The notes under the pieces were generated by a model. It did not search any database and was not told the DNA's origin. It worked only from the letters and a program-made list of their open reading frames with translations. Shown here in pieces: positions 17,277 to 28,500 of a DNA stretch of 45,466 nt (position 1 is the first letter of the stretch; every line of letters starts with the position of its first letter). Position numbers and translations under genes: made by a program. This stretch comes from Rhizobacter sp. (GTDB lineage Bacteria; Pseudomonadota; Gammaproteobacteria; Burkholderiales; Burkholderiaceae_C), in NCBI GenBank assembly GCA_025355745.1, contig JANXZA010000013.1, positions 1 to 45,466 of the forward strand, given 5' to 3'.

Positions 17277-18221
17277 TCAATGGACATGGCGCGGCCCTTT
17301 CGGTGGAGTGCCATCGGCCGGCGCATCGGCCCCGTCATCCTCGCCTTCATCATCGGGCGACAAGGCCCAGAAGAAGCGGTCCGGGACGACGTTGCCCATG
17401 CCGGGGCGAAAGCCAGCATCGAGCGCCTGGTCGAGGAAGGCCAGCGCCTCGCCGACGGCGGCATGCAACTCGGCACCCGAGCCGAGCAGCGCCGCAAGTG
17501 CGGCCGACAAGGTGTCGCCGGCGCCGACGAAGCTGACTTCGAAGCGCTCGAATTTTTCGCCCGTGATGGCGCCCTGCGGCGAGGCCAGCACGTTGTCCAT
17601 GAAGCCGTCACCGGTCTTCGAGGCCGGCACCATCATGCTGGTGACCAGCACGTAGCTGGTGCCGTGTTCGCCGGCCGCCACCGCCAGTTCGCGCGCCGAT
17701 GCCGGGCGCTCGTTGTCCCAGTCGGGCAGCAGAAAATCGGTCAAGGTCTGGTGGCTGCCGACCAGCACCTCGGTCTGCGGCAGCACCAGTTCGCGAAAGG
17801 CGTCGAGGTAGGTCTGCTGCTCGTCGTCTTCGACCCACGACAGGTTCGGCATGTAGGCCACGAGCGGCACGTCCGGGTAGTCGGACAGGATTTCGGCGAC
17901 CGCGCTCACGCCCTCGGCCGAGCCGAGGAAGCCGACCTTCCAGGCCGCGATGGTCACGTCTTCGAGGATGCTGCGGGCCTGCTCGGCGATCACGTCGGGG
18001 TCGATCGCGTGGTGGTCGAAGACCTCGGCGGTGTCGCGCATCACGATGCTGGCGACCACCGGCAGCGCATGCGCGCCCATCGCCGCGATGGTGGCCACGT
18101 CGCCGGCGATGCCGCCGGCACCGGTCGGGTCGCTGGCGTTGAAGCTCATCACGCAGGCGGGCGGCGCCTGCTCCTGCGAAGCCGCAGCATCGGCTTCCGA
18201 AAGAGGGGATTCAGCGGTCAT
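17277..18221 (-). CDS. Divergent ThiD-like (hydroxymethylpyrimidine kinase family) protein
   Basis: A 314-residue ribokinase-fold protein. The N-terminal SFNASDPTGAGGIAGDVATIAAMGAH matches the ThiD entry motif, AAWKVGFLGS the central strand, and FVGAGDTLSAALAALL the GAGD anion-hole/catalytic motif. It therefore belongs to the family that phosphorylates HMP/HMP-P for thiamine. However, the DPVM block expected after the central strand is replaced by VAYMPNLSWVEDDEQQTY, so the substrate is less certain than the fold. The C-terminus is acidic then basic and low-complexity. ATG 18221 is chosen because the upstream open frame runs into the divergent promoter region. It is transcribed away from rubredoxin. 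Confidence 0.75.
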   Translation of the reverse strand: MTAESPLSEADAAASQEQAPPACVMSFNASDPTGAGGIAGDVATIAAMGAHALPVVASIVMRDTAEVFDHHAIDPDVIAEQARSILEDVTIAAWKVGFLGSAEGVSAVAEILSDYPDVPLVAYMPNLSWVEDDEQQTYLDAFRELVLPQTEVLVGSHQTLTDFLLPDWDNERPASARELAVAAGEHGTSYVLVTSMMVPASKTGDGFMDNVLASPQGAITGEKFERFEVSFVGAGDTLSAALAALLGSGAELHAAVGEALAFLDQALDAGFRPGMGNVVPDRFFWALSPDDEGEDDGADAPADGTPPKGPRHVH

Positions 18222-18352
18222 GGGAGGGGGCCGAAGGCAGTGGGTGGAGGTGCCGGCAAGTGCTTCGAAAGGGCGCGCCGGAACCTCTAGACAAACGTGA
18301 AGAATGTTGCGTATGTGCCTACGAAGACTAGAATTTTTAACGATGTCGGTGG

Positions 18353-18374
18353 CTACAATCTGCCTCCATTGTAG
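18353..18374. promoter_or_regulatory. Operator-like inverted repeat CTACAAT-N8-ATTGTAG
   Basis: CTACAAT (18353-18359) and ATTGTAG (18368-18374) are perfect complements separated by 8 bp, in the 188-bp gap between the divergent thiD-like gene and rubredoxin. TACAAT could itself be the -10 box for the rightward rubredoxin/pil transcript, so a dimeric repressor bound here would block it. The factor is not identifiable from the sequence. The remainder of the gap holds an AT-rich stretch (GAATTTTTAA, 18331-18340). Confidence 0.45.
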
Positions 18375-18409
18375 TGAAGCAGAGTGCCTGTCGAGGCGCC
18401 GCAAACAAC

Positions 18410-18583
18410 GTGACCGAAGCCAAGACCTGGATGTGCCTCATCTGCGGATGGATCTACGACGAAGCGGCCGGCGATCCGGAGCACGACATCGCACCAGGTA
18501 CCTTGTGGGCGGCCGTGCCGATGAACTGGACCTGCCCCGAATGCGGGGCCCGCAAGGAAGACTTCGAGATGGTTCAGATCTGA
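18410..18583 (+). CDS. Rubredoxin
   Basis: A small cytoplasmic iron-sulfur electron carrier of 57 residues from GTG 18410. Four cysteines in two CxxC knuckles (C9/C12 in MCLICGWIY and C42/C45 in WTCPECGARK) bind one Fe. Conserved DEAAGDPEHDIAPGT and KEDFEMV complete the fold. The frame is also open to GTG 18374, but that region overlaps the inverted repeat and looks non-coding; ATG 18431 would remove the first strand. It precedes pilG by 75 bp, a neighbourhood common in Burkholderiales; a functional link to twitching is not implied by sequence. Confidence 0.93.
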   Translation: MTEAKTWMCLICGWIYDEAAGDPEHDIAPGTLWAAVPMNWTCPECGARKEDFEMVQI

Positions 18584-18658
18584 CCTGCTCAAGCTTGTCG
18601 AGAAGCAGCCGATATTCAGTCTCCGGCGCCACCCGTGCACCGTCGTTGAGGAGAATGC

Positions 18659-19060
18659 TTGTTGAGCAATCTGGCCGCAGCCGAGCCGCTGAGCGTCAAG
18701 GTGCTGGTGATCGATGACAGCAACACCATCCGCCGCAGCGCCGAGATTTTCCTGAAGCAGGGCGGCCATGAAGTGCTGCTGGCCGAAGACGGTTTCGATG
18801 CCTTGTCGAAGGTCAACGACCACGACCCGGACCTGATCTTTTGCGACATCCTGATGCCGCGCCTCGATGGCTACCAGACCTGCGCGATCATCAAGCGCAA
18901 CGCCAAGTTCGCCGGTGTGCCGGTGATCATGCTGTCCAGCAAGGATGGGCTGTTCGACAAGGCGCGTGGCCGCATGGTCGGCTCCGAGGCCTACCTGACC
19001 AAGCCCTTCACCAAAGACCAGCTGCTCCAGGCAGTGGCCCAGCACCGGCGCGTGGCCTGA
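18659..19060 (+). CDS. pilG: PilG, twitching-motility response regulator
   Basis: A stand-alone CheY-like receiver of 133 residues, first gene of the Pil-Chp chemosensory operon controlling type IV pili. Receiver hallmarks are VLVIDDSNTIRRSAE with the acidic pair, phospho-acceptor D63 in LIFCDILMPRLDG, MLSSKDG, and K115 in YLTKPF. No ATG fits the frame. TTG 18659 (or the next TTG, 18662) follows a strong Shine-Dalgarno GAGGAG at 18648-18653, so a TTG start is accepted; this may lower its translation. pilH follows 46 bp later. Confidence 0.9.
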   Translation: MLSNLAAAEPLSVKVLVIDDSNTIRRSAEIFLKQGGHEVLLAEDGFDALSKVNDHDPDLIFCDILMPRLDGYQTCAIIKRNAKFAGVPVIMLSSKDGLFDKARGRMVGSEAYLTKPFTKDQLLQAVAQHRRVA

Positions 19061-19106
19061 TGGCGCAGCGGGGCTCGCGCGCATCGCCGCCCCCGAGGAC
19101 AAGCAC

Positions 19107-19472
19107 ATGACGATTCAGAAGATCCTGCTGGTGGACGACTCGAAGACCGAGCTCTACTTCCTCTCTGACCTGCTCGGCAAACGCGGCTACGCCGTGCGCA
19201 CCGCCCAGAACGGCGAGGAGGCGATGCGCCGCCTCGGCGAAGAAACGCCCGACCTGATCCTGATGGACGTGGTGATGCCGGGCCAGAACGGCTTTCAGCT
19301 CACCCGCGCCATCACCCGCGACCCGCGCTTTGCGAACGTGCCGGTGATCATGTGCACCAGCAAGAACCAGGAGACCGACAAGGTCTGGGGCATGCGCCAG
19401 GGCGCCCGCGACTACATCGTCAAGCCGGTCAACGCCGACGAGCTCGTCGCCAAGATCCACGCTTTCGACTGA
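19107..19472 (+). CDS. pilH: PilH, twitching-motility response regulator
   Basis: A second stand-alone receiver, 121 residues. ILLVDDSKTELYFLSDLL, phospho-acceptor D54 in LILMDVVMPGQNG, MCTSKNQETDKVWGMRQGA and K106 in YIVKPV are typical of PilH. In Pseudomonas PilG and PilH act oppositely on pilus extension and retraction; the same split is inferred here from order and sequence. ATG 19107 has GAGGA about 10 bp upstream. pilI starts 48 bp downstream. Confidence 0.92.
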   Translation: MTIQKILLVDDSKTELYFLSDLLGKRGYAVRTAQNGEEAMRRLGEETPDLILMDVVMPGQNGFQLTRAITRDPRFANVPVIMCTSKNQETDKVWGMRQGARDYIVKPVNADELVAKIHAFD

Positions 19473-19520
19473 CCCGGCCGCACCTGCATCCGCGTCCGCA
19501 CTCGCTCCCGAACCTCCCCG

Positions 19521-20048
19521 ATGGCCAACAAGCAAGCACTGCGCGAACTCCAGACCCGCCTGGCCGAACGCCTTCAGGCGGCGCGCACCGAGCTGCGCGG
19601 CATCTCGTGGCTGGCCGTCGAAGCCAGTGGCCGGGGCTTTCTGCTGCCGCTGAAAGAGGCGGGCGAGATCTTTGCCCTCGCACCCATCCTGCCGGTGCCG
19701 CACAGCCACCGCTGGTTCCTCGGCGTGGCCAATTTGCGCGGCCATTTGCACGGCGTGGTCGATCTGGCCGGGTTCCTCGGCGTGAAGGCGCCGGCCGGTG
19801 CCGACGCCGGCCGCGAACAGTCGCGGCTGGTCGGTTTCAACGCGTCGCTCGGCATCAATTGCGTGTTGATGGTCGACCGGCTTTCGGGTTTGCGAAGCGA
19901 CGACCAGATGACCCGCGACGCCGATCCGGGCCTGCTGCGCCCGTCGTTTGCCGGCGCCTGCCTGCACGACGCCGACGGCCGGCCCTGGCAGGAACTGAAC
20001 CTGTCGGCGCTGGCCCGCGACGAGACATTTTTGAAGATCGTCGGATGA
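19521..20048 (+). CDS. pilI: PilI, CheW-like adaptor
   Basis: A 175-residue CheW-domain protein that couples the PilJ receptor to the PilL kinase. After a short helical N-terminus (about residues 1-28), the CheW beta-barrel is seen in [44 protein letters not shown]-type sequence, where the GVANLRG motif and the following strand are diagnostic. The C-terminus ([18 protein letters not shown]) matches PilI. It sits between pilH and pilJ in the canonical order. Confidence 0.9.
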   Translation: MANKQALRELQTRLAERLQAARTELRGISWLAVEASGRGFLLPLKEAGEIFALAPILPVPHSHRWFLGVANLRGHLHGVVDLAGFLGVKAPAGADAGREQSRLVGFNASLGINCVLMVDRLSGLRSDDQMTRDADPGLLRPSFAGACLHDADGRPWQELNLSALARDETFLKIVG

Positions 20049-20088
20049 GCCACCGGGCCCATCCGAGACAAGACTGCACGAGGGCCCC

Positions 20089-22488
20089 ATGAGCTTCCTG
20101 AACAAGATCAAAGGTTGGACGCCGAACGACGGCGTGGCGGCCGACGCCGTCAGCACTGCAGCATTCGCCGACGCGGCACTGCCCGCTCATGCACCGGCCC
20201 ATGCATCGGCCCATGCATCGGCGGATACCTCGGCCCATGCGCCAATCGATTTCGGCGCGGCCCACGCCCTGCCGGCCGACCCGGCGCCACACGGCATCGC
20301 AGCGCCCATGTTCCAGGCGCCGACCGACATCGACACGTCGATCATTTCCGAGGCCGCGCCCTCCGAGATGACCGATTTCGCCGAGACCCGCGTGCCCGAC
20401 AACGACCTCGCAACCGCTGCCGCAGCGGCCGGCACCGGCCTGCCGTTGATCGGCCGGCGGCCGGTCGCCGAGCAGCAGCGCATCCTCGTGCTGATGGTCG
20501 TGCTGGGGCTTCTCGGGCTGGTCCTGATGACCGTGCTGTCGCTGGTGTCGGCGAACCGTGGCGCGGCGCAGGTGGGGGCGGGCGGCCAGGCGCTGATGCA
20601 GTCGCAGCGGCTCGCCAAGTCGGTGTCGCAGGCGCTGGTCGGCAGCCCGCAGGCCTTCCCCGAAGTGCGCGAAAGTGCCGAGGTGCTGGTGCGCAATGTG
20701 CGCGGCCTGCGGGTCGGCGATACCGACATCGCCGCCGCGCCGGGCGGTGTGCAGTCCGCCATCGAACCGGTCTTGCCGCTGGTCGACCGGGCCGAGAAGG
20801 GTGCCGCCACGGTGCTCGGCCAGCAGCAGATTCTGACCCAGGTCGGGCAGGCACTGCGCATCATCAACCGCCAGTCGTCCGACCTGCTCGAAACGGCCGA
20901 GACGGTGGCGTCGTTGAAGCTGCAGCAGGATGCCTCGCCGGCCGAACTGTCGGCCGCCGGCACGCTGGTGATGCTGACCCAGCGCATCGGCAAATCGGCC
21001 AACGAATTCCTGACCACCGAAGGCGTGAGCCCGGAGGCGGTATTCCTGCTTGGCAAGGACCTGAATTCGTTCCGCGAGATTGCTCAGGGCCTGGCCGACG
21101 GCAATGCCGAACTGCGCCTGCCGGCCACCAAAGACCCGCAGACGCGCGAGCGGTTGGCGGTGCTGTTGAAGCAGTACGAACAGACGCGCTCGCAGGCGAA
21201 CGCGATCCTGGGCAACCTGCAGGGCCTGGTCTCGGCGCGTGAGGCGCAGGCCAGCATCATTGCCGACAGCGAGCCGCTGCGCAAAGGCCTGGAGGCGGTG
21301 CAGGAGCGGCTCGGCAAGGACACCGGCTTCAGCGGCTGGAGCCTGCTGCTGCTGATGCTGGCTGCGGCGGTGTTGCTGCTGGGCGGCGCGGGCCTGTTGC
21401 GCCTGTATGTGCGCGACCAGGGCGAACGCGCCGTGGCCTCCGAAGGCCAGCGCCTGAACGCCGAGCGCGAGCAGCAGGAAGCCAAGCGCGTCAACGACGC
21501 GAATCAGGCCGCGATTCTGCGGTTGATGAACGAGCTGCAGGCGGTGGCCGAAGGCGACCTGACGCAGCAGGCCACGGTCACCGAAGACATCACCGGCGCG
21601 ATTGCCGATTCGGTCAACTACACGGTCGAAGAGTTGCGCACCCTGGTGGCCCAGGTGCAGGGCACGGTGAGTCGGGTGACCGACACGACCCAGCAGGTCG
21701 AGGCCACGTCGACCGAACTGCTCGCGGCCTCCAGCGAGCAGCTGCGCGAGATCCGCGACACCGGCGAGTCGGTCTTGCAGATGGCCGGGCGCATCAACGA
21801 TGTGTCGGGCCAGGCCCAGGAAACGGCGGCCGTGGCGCGCCAGTCGCTCGACGCGGCCGAGACCGGTTTGCGTGCCGTGCAGAACACCATCGGCGGCATG
21901 AATTCGATCCGCGACCAGATCCAGGAAACCTCCAAGCGAATCAAGCGGCTCGGCGAGTCGTCGCAGGAAATCGGCGAGATCACCGAGCTGATCTCCGACA
22001 TCACCGAGCAGACCAACGTGCTGGCGCTGAATGCCGCGATCCAGGCCGCCTCGGCCGGTGAAGCGGGCCGTGGCTTTTCGGTCGTGGCCGAGGAAGTGCA
22101 GCGCCTGGCCGAACGCTCCGGCGACGCAACGCGCCAGATCGCCGCGCTGGTCAAGACGATCCAGACCGACACGCAGGACGCCGTCGGCGCGATGGAGCGC
22201 AGCACGCAGGGCGTGGTCGAAGGCACGCGCCTCTCGGACGCGGCCGGCACTGCGCTCGGCGAGATCGACCGCGTCTCGCGCCAGCTGGCCGAGCTGATCG
22301 CCCACATCTCGAACCAGGCGCTCAGCGAGGCCCAGTCGGCGAACGTGGTGGCGGCCAACATTCAGCACATCTTCGCTGTCACCGAGCAGACCGGCGAGGG
22401 CACGCGCTCGACCGCGCAGATGGTGCGCGAACTGTCGCGCACGGCCGAGGAGCTGAAGCAGTCGGTGGCGCGGTTCAAGATCGAATGA
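20089..22488 (+). CDS. pilJ: PilJ, methyl-accepting chemotaxis-like receptor
   Basis: An inner-membrane receptor of 799 residues feeding the Pil-Chp pathway. Two transmembrane helices (about 131-153 and 416-436) bracket a periplasmic PilJ-type sensor region with two helical-bundle repeats. A HAMP-like stretch follows, then a long coiled-coil signalling domain whose hairpin tip is [24 protein letters not shown] near residues 640-670. The first ~130 residues are cytoplasmic, Ala/His/Asp-rich and contain imperfect AHA(S/P) repeats, not seen in the typical PilJ (about 680 residues) and probably disordered. GAGGG precedes ATG 20089. Confidence 0.93.
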   Translation: MSFLNKIKGWTPNDGVAADAVSTAAFADAALPAHAPAHASAHASADTSAHAPIDFGAAHALPADPAPHGIAAPMFQAPTDIDTSIISEAAPSEMTDFAETRVPDNDLATAAAAAGTGLPLIGRRPVAEQQRILVLMVVLGLLGLVLMTVLSLVSANRGAAQVGAGGQALMQSQRLAKSVSQALVGSPQAFPEVRESAEVLVRNVRGLRVGDTDIAAAPGGVQSAIEPVLPLVDRAEKGAATVLGQQQILTQVGQALRIINRQSSDLLETAETVASLKLQQDASPAELSAAGTLVMLTQRIGKSANEFLTTEGVSPEAVFLLGKDLNSFREIAQGLADGNAELRLPATKDPQTRERLAVLLKQYEQTRSQANAILGNLQGLVSAREAQASIIADSEPLRKGLEAVQERLGKDTGFSGWSLLLLMLAAAVLLLGGAGLLRLYVRDQGERAVASEGQRLNAEREQQEAKRVNDANQAAILRLMNELQAVAEGDLTQQATVTEDITGAIADSVNYTVEELRTLVAQVQGTVSRVTDTTQQVEATSTELLAASSEQLREIRDTGESVLQMAGRINDVSGQAQETAAVARQSLDAAETGLRAVQNTIGGMNSIRDQIQETSKRIKRLGESSQEIGEITELISDITEQTNVLALNAAIQAASAGEAGRGFSVVAEEVQRLAERSGDATRQIAALVKTIQTDTQDAVGAMERSTQGVVEGTRLSDAAGTALGEIDRVSRQLAELIAHISNQALSEAQSANVVAANIQHIFAVTEQTGEGTRSTAQMVRELSRTAEELKQSVARFKIE

Positions 22489-22589
22489 ACGGCGCGCGTT
22501 AATCCCTTCGATCCGCGCGCCGCACCACCAGCTGATGTCAACCCTGCGGCTCCGCGATCCCTGTTCAGCCAAACCAGCAACCGAATCCG

Positions 22590-25500
22590 ATGGCCAACCC
22601 GACCTCGAACCCGTCCACGCTTGAGCCGGGCGATGACTTGAGCACCCTCGCCTGGGTGCACGAAGAGTTGCGCCGTTCGCTGGAAGCTGCGCACAAGGCG
22701 CTGCGGCGGTTTGTGAGAGACACCGAGGCACTGGCCAGCTCCGACCTCGACGCCGTCGACCCGGCCGTGCTGCGCAGCGCGCGGTCGCAGATTCACCAGG
22801 GGGTGGGCGCGCTGGAGCTGGTCGCGCTGCCTGCCGCAGCGTCGGTGTTGAGGGCCAGCGAGGCCGCCGTGCAGCGTTTTATCAGCAAGCCGCAACGGCT
22901 GACCGCCGGGGTCGTGGACGACATCGAGCGAGCCTCGTTCGCGCTGCTCGACTACCTCGCGCGCATGCTGGCCGGCAAGCCGGTTTCGGCACTGGCCCTG
23001 TTCCCGCAGTACCGCGCGGTCCAGGAGGCGGCCGGCGCCGACCGGGTTCACCCGGCCGATCTGTGGTCGGCCGACTGGCACTGGCGCGAGTTGCCGGTCG
23101 ATGTGAACGCTGCGCCGCGCCAGCCCGACGCCGTGACCCACGCCGCGCTCGAAGCCCAGTTGCTGGCCTTTCTTCGCAGTGCCGAACCGCTGGCCGCAGC
23201 CGGCCGCATGAGCGACATCTGCGCCGGCCTCGGCGCCGGTGCGCAAGACCTGCAAGTCGCCACCTTGTGGAAGCTTGCCTCGGCCGTATTCGAGGCCCAG
23301 GCCCACGGCCTGCTCGGCTTCGACGTGTTCAGCAAGCGCGTGGCATCGCGGCTGCTGTCGCAGTTCCGCATCCTCGAACGCGGCGAGACCGAGGTTTCGC
23401 TGCGGCTCGCTCAGGACCTGCTGTTCTTCTGCGCCCAGAGTGCCTCGCCGGGCGATGGCCGGAGGGCCCCGCGGCTGGCCGCCGCACGCCAGGCTTACGG
23501 TCTGGTGCACGACGTGCCGGCCGACTACAGCGTCAGCGTGCTCGGGCGCTTCGACCCGGCCGTGGTGGCGCAGGCGCGCAAGCGCGTTGGCGCGTCGAAG
23601 GAAGCGTGGTCAGCGGTGGCCGGCGGCGAGATGCACCGGCTGACCGGGTTGACCGAACAGTTCACGCTGGTCGGCGAATCGCTGAAGAAGTTGTTTCCGC
23701 TCGGCGACACGTTTGCATTCGAGTTGCAGCAGGCGGTCGCGCAGACCCAGCAGAGCGCCGCTGCGCCGCCGGCGTCGCTGGCGATGGAAGTGGCGACCAG
23801 CCTGCTGTATGTCGATGCCGTGCTCGAAGACGGCGACTTCGACCACCCCGACCAGGCGGCGCGGGTGCGCCGCCTGGCCGAGCGGCTGGCCGGCGTGCGC
23901 CAGGGCCAGGCACCCGAGGCGCTCGAAGGCTGGATGGAAGAGCTGTACCGGCGCGTCTCCGACCGCCAGACCATGGGCAGCGTGGTGCAGGAATTGCGCG
24001 CCTCGCTGTCCGAGGCCGAGAAGCTGATCGACCAGTTCTTCCGCAAGCCGGACGACCGGGCCGTGCTGATCCCGGTGCCGCACCAGTTGTCGGCGATGCG
24101 CGGCGTGCTGTCGGTGCTCGGCATGGACCAGGCCTCGGCCGCACTGCTGCGCATGCGCGACGAGGTCGATGGGCTGGCCTCGACCGAACTCGATCCGCAG
24201 CGCGTGGCGCAAGCCGGCGTGTTCGACCGGCTCGCCGGCAACCTGGGCGCGCTCGGTTTCCTGATCGACATGCTCAGCGTGCAACCGCAGATCGCCAAGT
24301 CGCTGTTCACGTATGACGCCGACACCGGCACGCTGAGTGCCGTGATGGGGCGGCGCGATGGCGCGGCGAGCCTGGGCGCAGCGGCCGGCACCGCGCCGGT
24401 CGAGCAGCGGCTGATCGAACAGGCGCAGTCGCTGGCGTTCGCTTCGGCGCGCGACGATGTCTCGACGGCCGACGTGGCCCGCGATCTGGAGCGCCTTTCG
24501 CACGAAGCGCAGGCTGCCGATCAGCCGGCGCTGGCCGCTGCCGTTTTGCGGGCTCAGGAAGGTCTCGACCAGGCCGACGGGCCGGCGGGCGTGGCGGTGG
24601 TGCGCGGGGAACTCGCGGAGGCACTGGTCGACTTTGTCGCCACCGCCTCCGACCCGGTTGGCCTGGAGCCGGAAGTGGCCAGCCCAGCGAGCCCCGAGCG
24701 CAGCCGCATGGGTGCGCCGATCACGCTCGACTTCGGCCTTGGCGATGTCGGTCCGACGGTGGCTGCGGGTATGGGTGCGGATCAGGCCGCCGGCGTCGAG
24801 GATCTGTCGCAAGACGACGAGATGCGCGAGATCTTCCTCGAAGAAGCGCATGAGGTCCTGCACGACGCGGCGACGGCGCGGGCCGCATGGGTTCAGGCGC
24901 CGGCCGATGTAGCGCTGGCAACCACCTTGCGGCGCGCCTTCCACACCTTGAAGGGCAGCTCGCGAATGGTCGGGTTGAAGGCCTTCGGCGACGCCGCCTG
25001 GGCCTGCGAACAGCTCTACAACAACCACCTTGCCGGCCAGCGCGCGGCGCAGGCTCCGCTGCTCGAATTCACCGCATGGGGTCTGGACTATCTGGGCGCC
25101 TGGGTCGAAGACATCGCGGCCGGCCGCGCGCCGGCACACGACGCCGCGACGGTCGAACTCGCCGCCGCGCGGGTCGACGAACAGCAGGCGCGTGCGGCCA
25201 GCGTCGAAGTCGCCGACCTGGCCCTGCCGTTCGGCTTTCCCGTCGATCTGCCGAGCGCGGCCGACCTCGATTTCTCGATGCCGATGCCGGTTGCTGCCGC
25301 GATCGAGCTGCCCGACCTGTCGTTCGAACTCGACCTGGCCGGCCTGGAGATGCCGGCGCTGGCCGATGACAACGAACTGCTGAGCGAACTGCTGAGCGAA
25401 CACGGCGAACTCGACCTGACGACACCGGCGCTGTTGCACCCGTTCGATCTTCAGCCCACCGAACCGCTGGCGCTTGGCGAAGTCACCGAGGTGTTGCCGG

Positions 25501-28500
25501 GCAACCAGGGGTTCGACCTGATCGACCTCGAACTCGACTTCGAATCGGGGCCGGGCGCGTCGGCTTCGGCGCCGTTCATCGACGCCGCGACGCTTGCGGT
25601 GGAGGCGGCGCCGGCAGTCGAACCGGAAGCTGAATTCGCAGCGCCGCATGGAGCGCGAGACGAAACCGAGCACGAGGCACGGCACGACAGCGAGGCAGCG
25701 TCCGAGCCGCCTGTTGGCGAGCCCGAAGACGAACATGTCAAGCGCATCGGGCCGTTGCGCATCGGCATCCCGCTGTTCAACATCTATCTCAACGAGGCCG
25801 ACGAACTCTCGCGGCGGCTGAGCATCGAGCTGGCCGAATGGGCGATGGAGCTGCACCGCCCGATCGGCGAGGCGCCGATCGCGCTCGCCCACTCGCTGGC
25901 CGGCAGTTCGGCCACCGTCGGCTTTGCCGACCTGTCGCAGCTGGCGCGGGCGCTCGAACATGCGCAGACCCGTACCCAGGCCATCGGCCTCGGTACGGCC
26001 GAAGAAGCGCGCCTGTTCGTCGATGCGGCGGATGAAATCCGGCGCCTGCTGCACCAGTTTGCGGCCGGCTTCCTGAAGGAGGCCGCGCCCGAATTGCTGG
26101 CCCGGCTGGTCGACCATGAACTGAGCTCCGCGAAGCGCCTCGAAGCGGCCGTTGCAGCGGCCGAGCGGACGCCGGCGCACGCCTTGCTGGCCGACCTGGA
26201 ACCGGTGGTTTCGAGCCCGGCCTCGATCGTCGCACCGAGTGCCGAACTGAGTGCTGAACTCAGTGCTGAACCCAGTGCTGAACCGAGTGCCGAACCCCCG
26301 CCGGAGGCGCGCTTCGATCCCCTTGGCCTGACCGAGCTGAAACCCCTCGGCGCGCTGCCGGTCGAAGCGGCGCGCGCGGCTCCGATCGATCACGGCGATG
26401 ACGATCACGACGATGCCATCGATGACGCCATTGACGACGCCATAGATGCGGTCGATGCGGTCGACGACGAACTGTTCCCGATCTTCGAGGAAGAGGCCGA
26501 AGAGCTGTTGCCGCAGCTCGCCACGTCACTGCGCGACTGGGCTCGCCGGCCCACCGCCGCCGAGCCGCCTGCCGCCTGCATGCGTGCGCTGCACACCTTG
26601 AAAGGCGGCTCGCGCCTGTCCGGCGCGATGCGCCTGGGCGAGATGGCGCACCGGCTGGAAACCCGCATCGAGCGGTTGATGGCGCGCCCGCCGGTGGCCG
26701 CTGCCGATGTCGAGACCCTGCAATCGCACGCCGACGCCATGGCGCAGGCCTTCGACGCGTTGCGCCACCGTGGCGCGGTGGCCGATGCGGATGCCGATGT
26801 CGATGCCGGCGCAACATCGCCGGCCGTCCAGCCGGAGCGCCCGGCAGCGGTTGTCGCAGCCGCGCCGGCCCTGCCGATGTTGCTGGACGCAGCGCCGACC
26901 GAGTTGTCCGCAGATCCGCAGCTTGACGCGTCGGACTCGTCCCCGACCGCGCCGCTTGACGATGCCGTCGTCGCAGTCCGGCCAGTGGCCGCGCTTTTGA
27001 CCGCAGCCGCTGCGGTGCAACCGCAGCGCTTGCCCCCCGAACCGGTGCAACCGCTGGCGCCGATCGACTGGTCGCGCTTCCCGGTCGCGGCAGCGGCGGC
27101 CCGCAAGACTGCGGAGCGTGGCACCGGTGCGCAGACGGCAGTGCGGGTGCGCGCACCGCTGCTCGACCGGCTCGTCAACCAGGCCGGCGAGGTCAGCATC
27201 GCGCGTTCGCGCATCGAGGCCGGCGTCGGCCAGATCAAGGGCTCGCTTGCCGATCTGACCGAAAACCTGGAGCGCCTGCGCGCCCAGTTGCGCGACATCG
27301 AATTCCAGGGCGAGACCCAGATGAGCTCGCGGCTCGAAGCGGCGAAGGCGGCTTCGCAGTCGTTCGACCCCTTGGAGTTCGACCGCTTCACGCGCTTCCA
27401 GGAACTGACCCGCATGATGGCCGAGTCGGTCAACGACGTGGCCACCGTGCAGCGTTCGCTGCAGCGCGCGCTCGAGGTCACCGAAGACGAACTGGTGCAG
27501 CAGGCGCGCATGACGCGCGACCTGCAGGACGACTTGCTGCGCACCCGCATGGTCGAGTTCGAGGGCCTGTCCGACCGCCTGTATCGCGTCGTGCGCCAGG
27601 CCGCGAAGGAGACCGGCAAGTCGGTGCGGCTCGACATCGTCGGCGGCGGCGTCGAGGTCGATCGCGGCGTGCTCGACCGCATGACGCCGGCCTTCGAGCA
27701 CCTGGTGCGCAACTGCGTCACGCATGGCATCGAGGCGCCGGCGGCGCGCACGGCGGCCGGCAAAGAGGCGACCGGCGCGATCATCGTCGCGCTGTCACAA
27801 GAGGGCAATGAGGTCGGTGTCGAGTTCCGCGACGATGGCGCCGGGCTCGACCTGGAACGCATCCGCGCCAAGGGCCTGGCGCTCGGGCTGCTCGATGCAA
27901 ATGCACCGGCCAGCGACGCCGAGCTGGCGAACCTGATCTTCGCGCCCGGCTTCTCGACCGCCACGGTCGTGACCGAACTGTCCGGCCGCGGCGTCGGCAT
28001 GGACGTGGTGCGCTCCGAGGTGAATGCGATCGGCGGGCGCGTCGAGACCGCGACCGCTGCGGGCCAGGGCACCTCGTTCAAGCTGGTGCTGCCGCTGACC
28101 ACGGCGGTGACCCAGGTCGTGATGCTGCGCTGCGGTTCGACCCACGTGGCGGTGCCGTCGACACTGGTCGAACTGGTGCGCCGCGTCACGCCCGACGAGA
28201 TCGACCAGGCCTATGCGAGCAGCACGTTCGAGGTCGCTGAGCGGCCGCTGCAGTTCTTCTGGCTCGGTGCGCTGCTGCAGCTCGGGCCTCGCCCCGATGC
28301 CAGCGCAACGCGCACGCGCACGGTGGTGGTGATCCGCAGTGCGCAGCAGCGCATCGTGCTGCATGTGGATGAAGTGCTGGGCAACCAGGAAGTGGTGGTG
28401 AAGCACCTCGGGCCGCAGCTCTCGCGCCTGCCCGGCCTGGCCGGCATCACCTTGCTGGCATCGGGCGCGGTGGCGCTGATCTACAACCCGGTTGCGCTCG

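Noticed and set aside
19855-28189. Very long minus-strand open frames (about 590-960 codons) opposite pilJ and pilL
   Set aside because: Codon-position mirror images of real genes; no motifs, no ribosome sites, and they overlap clear chemosensory domains.
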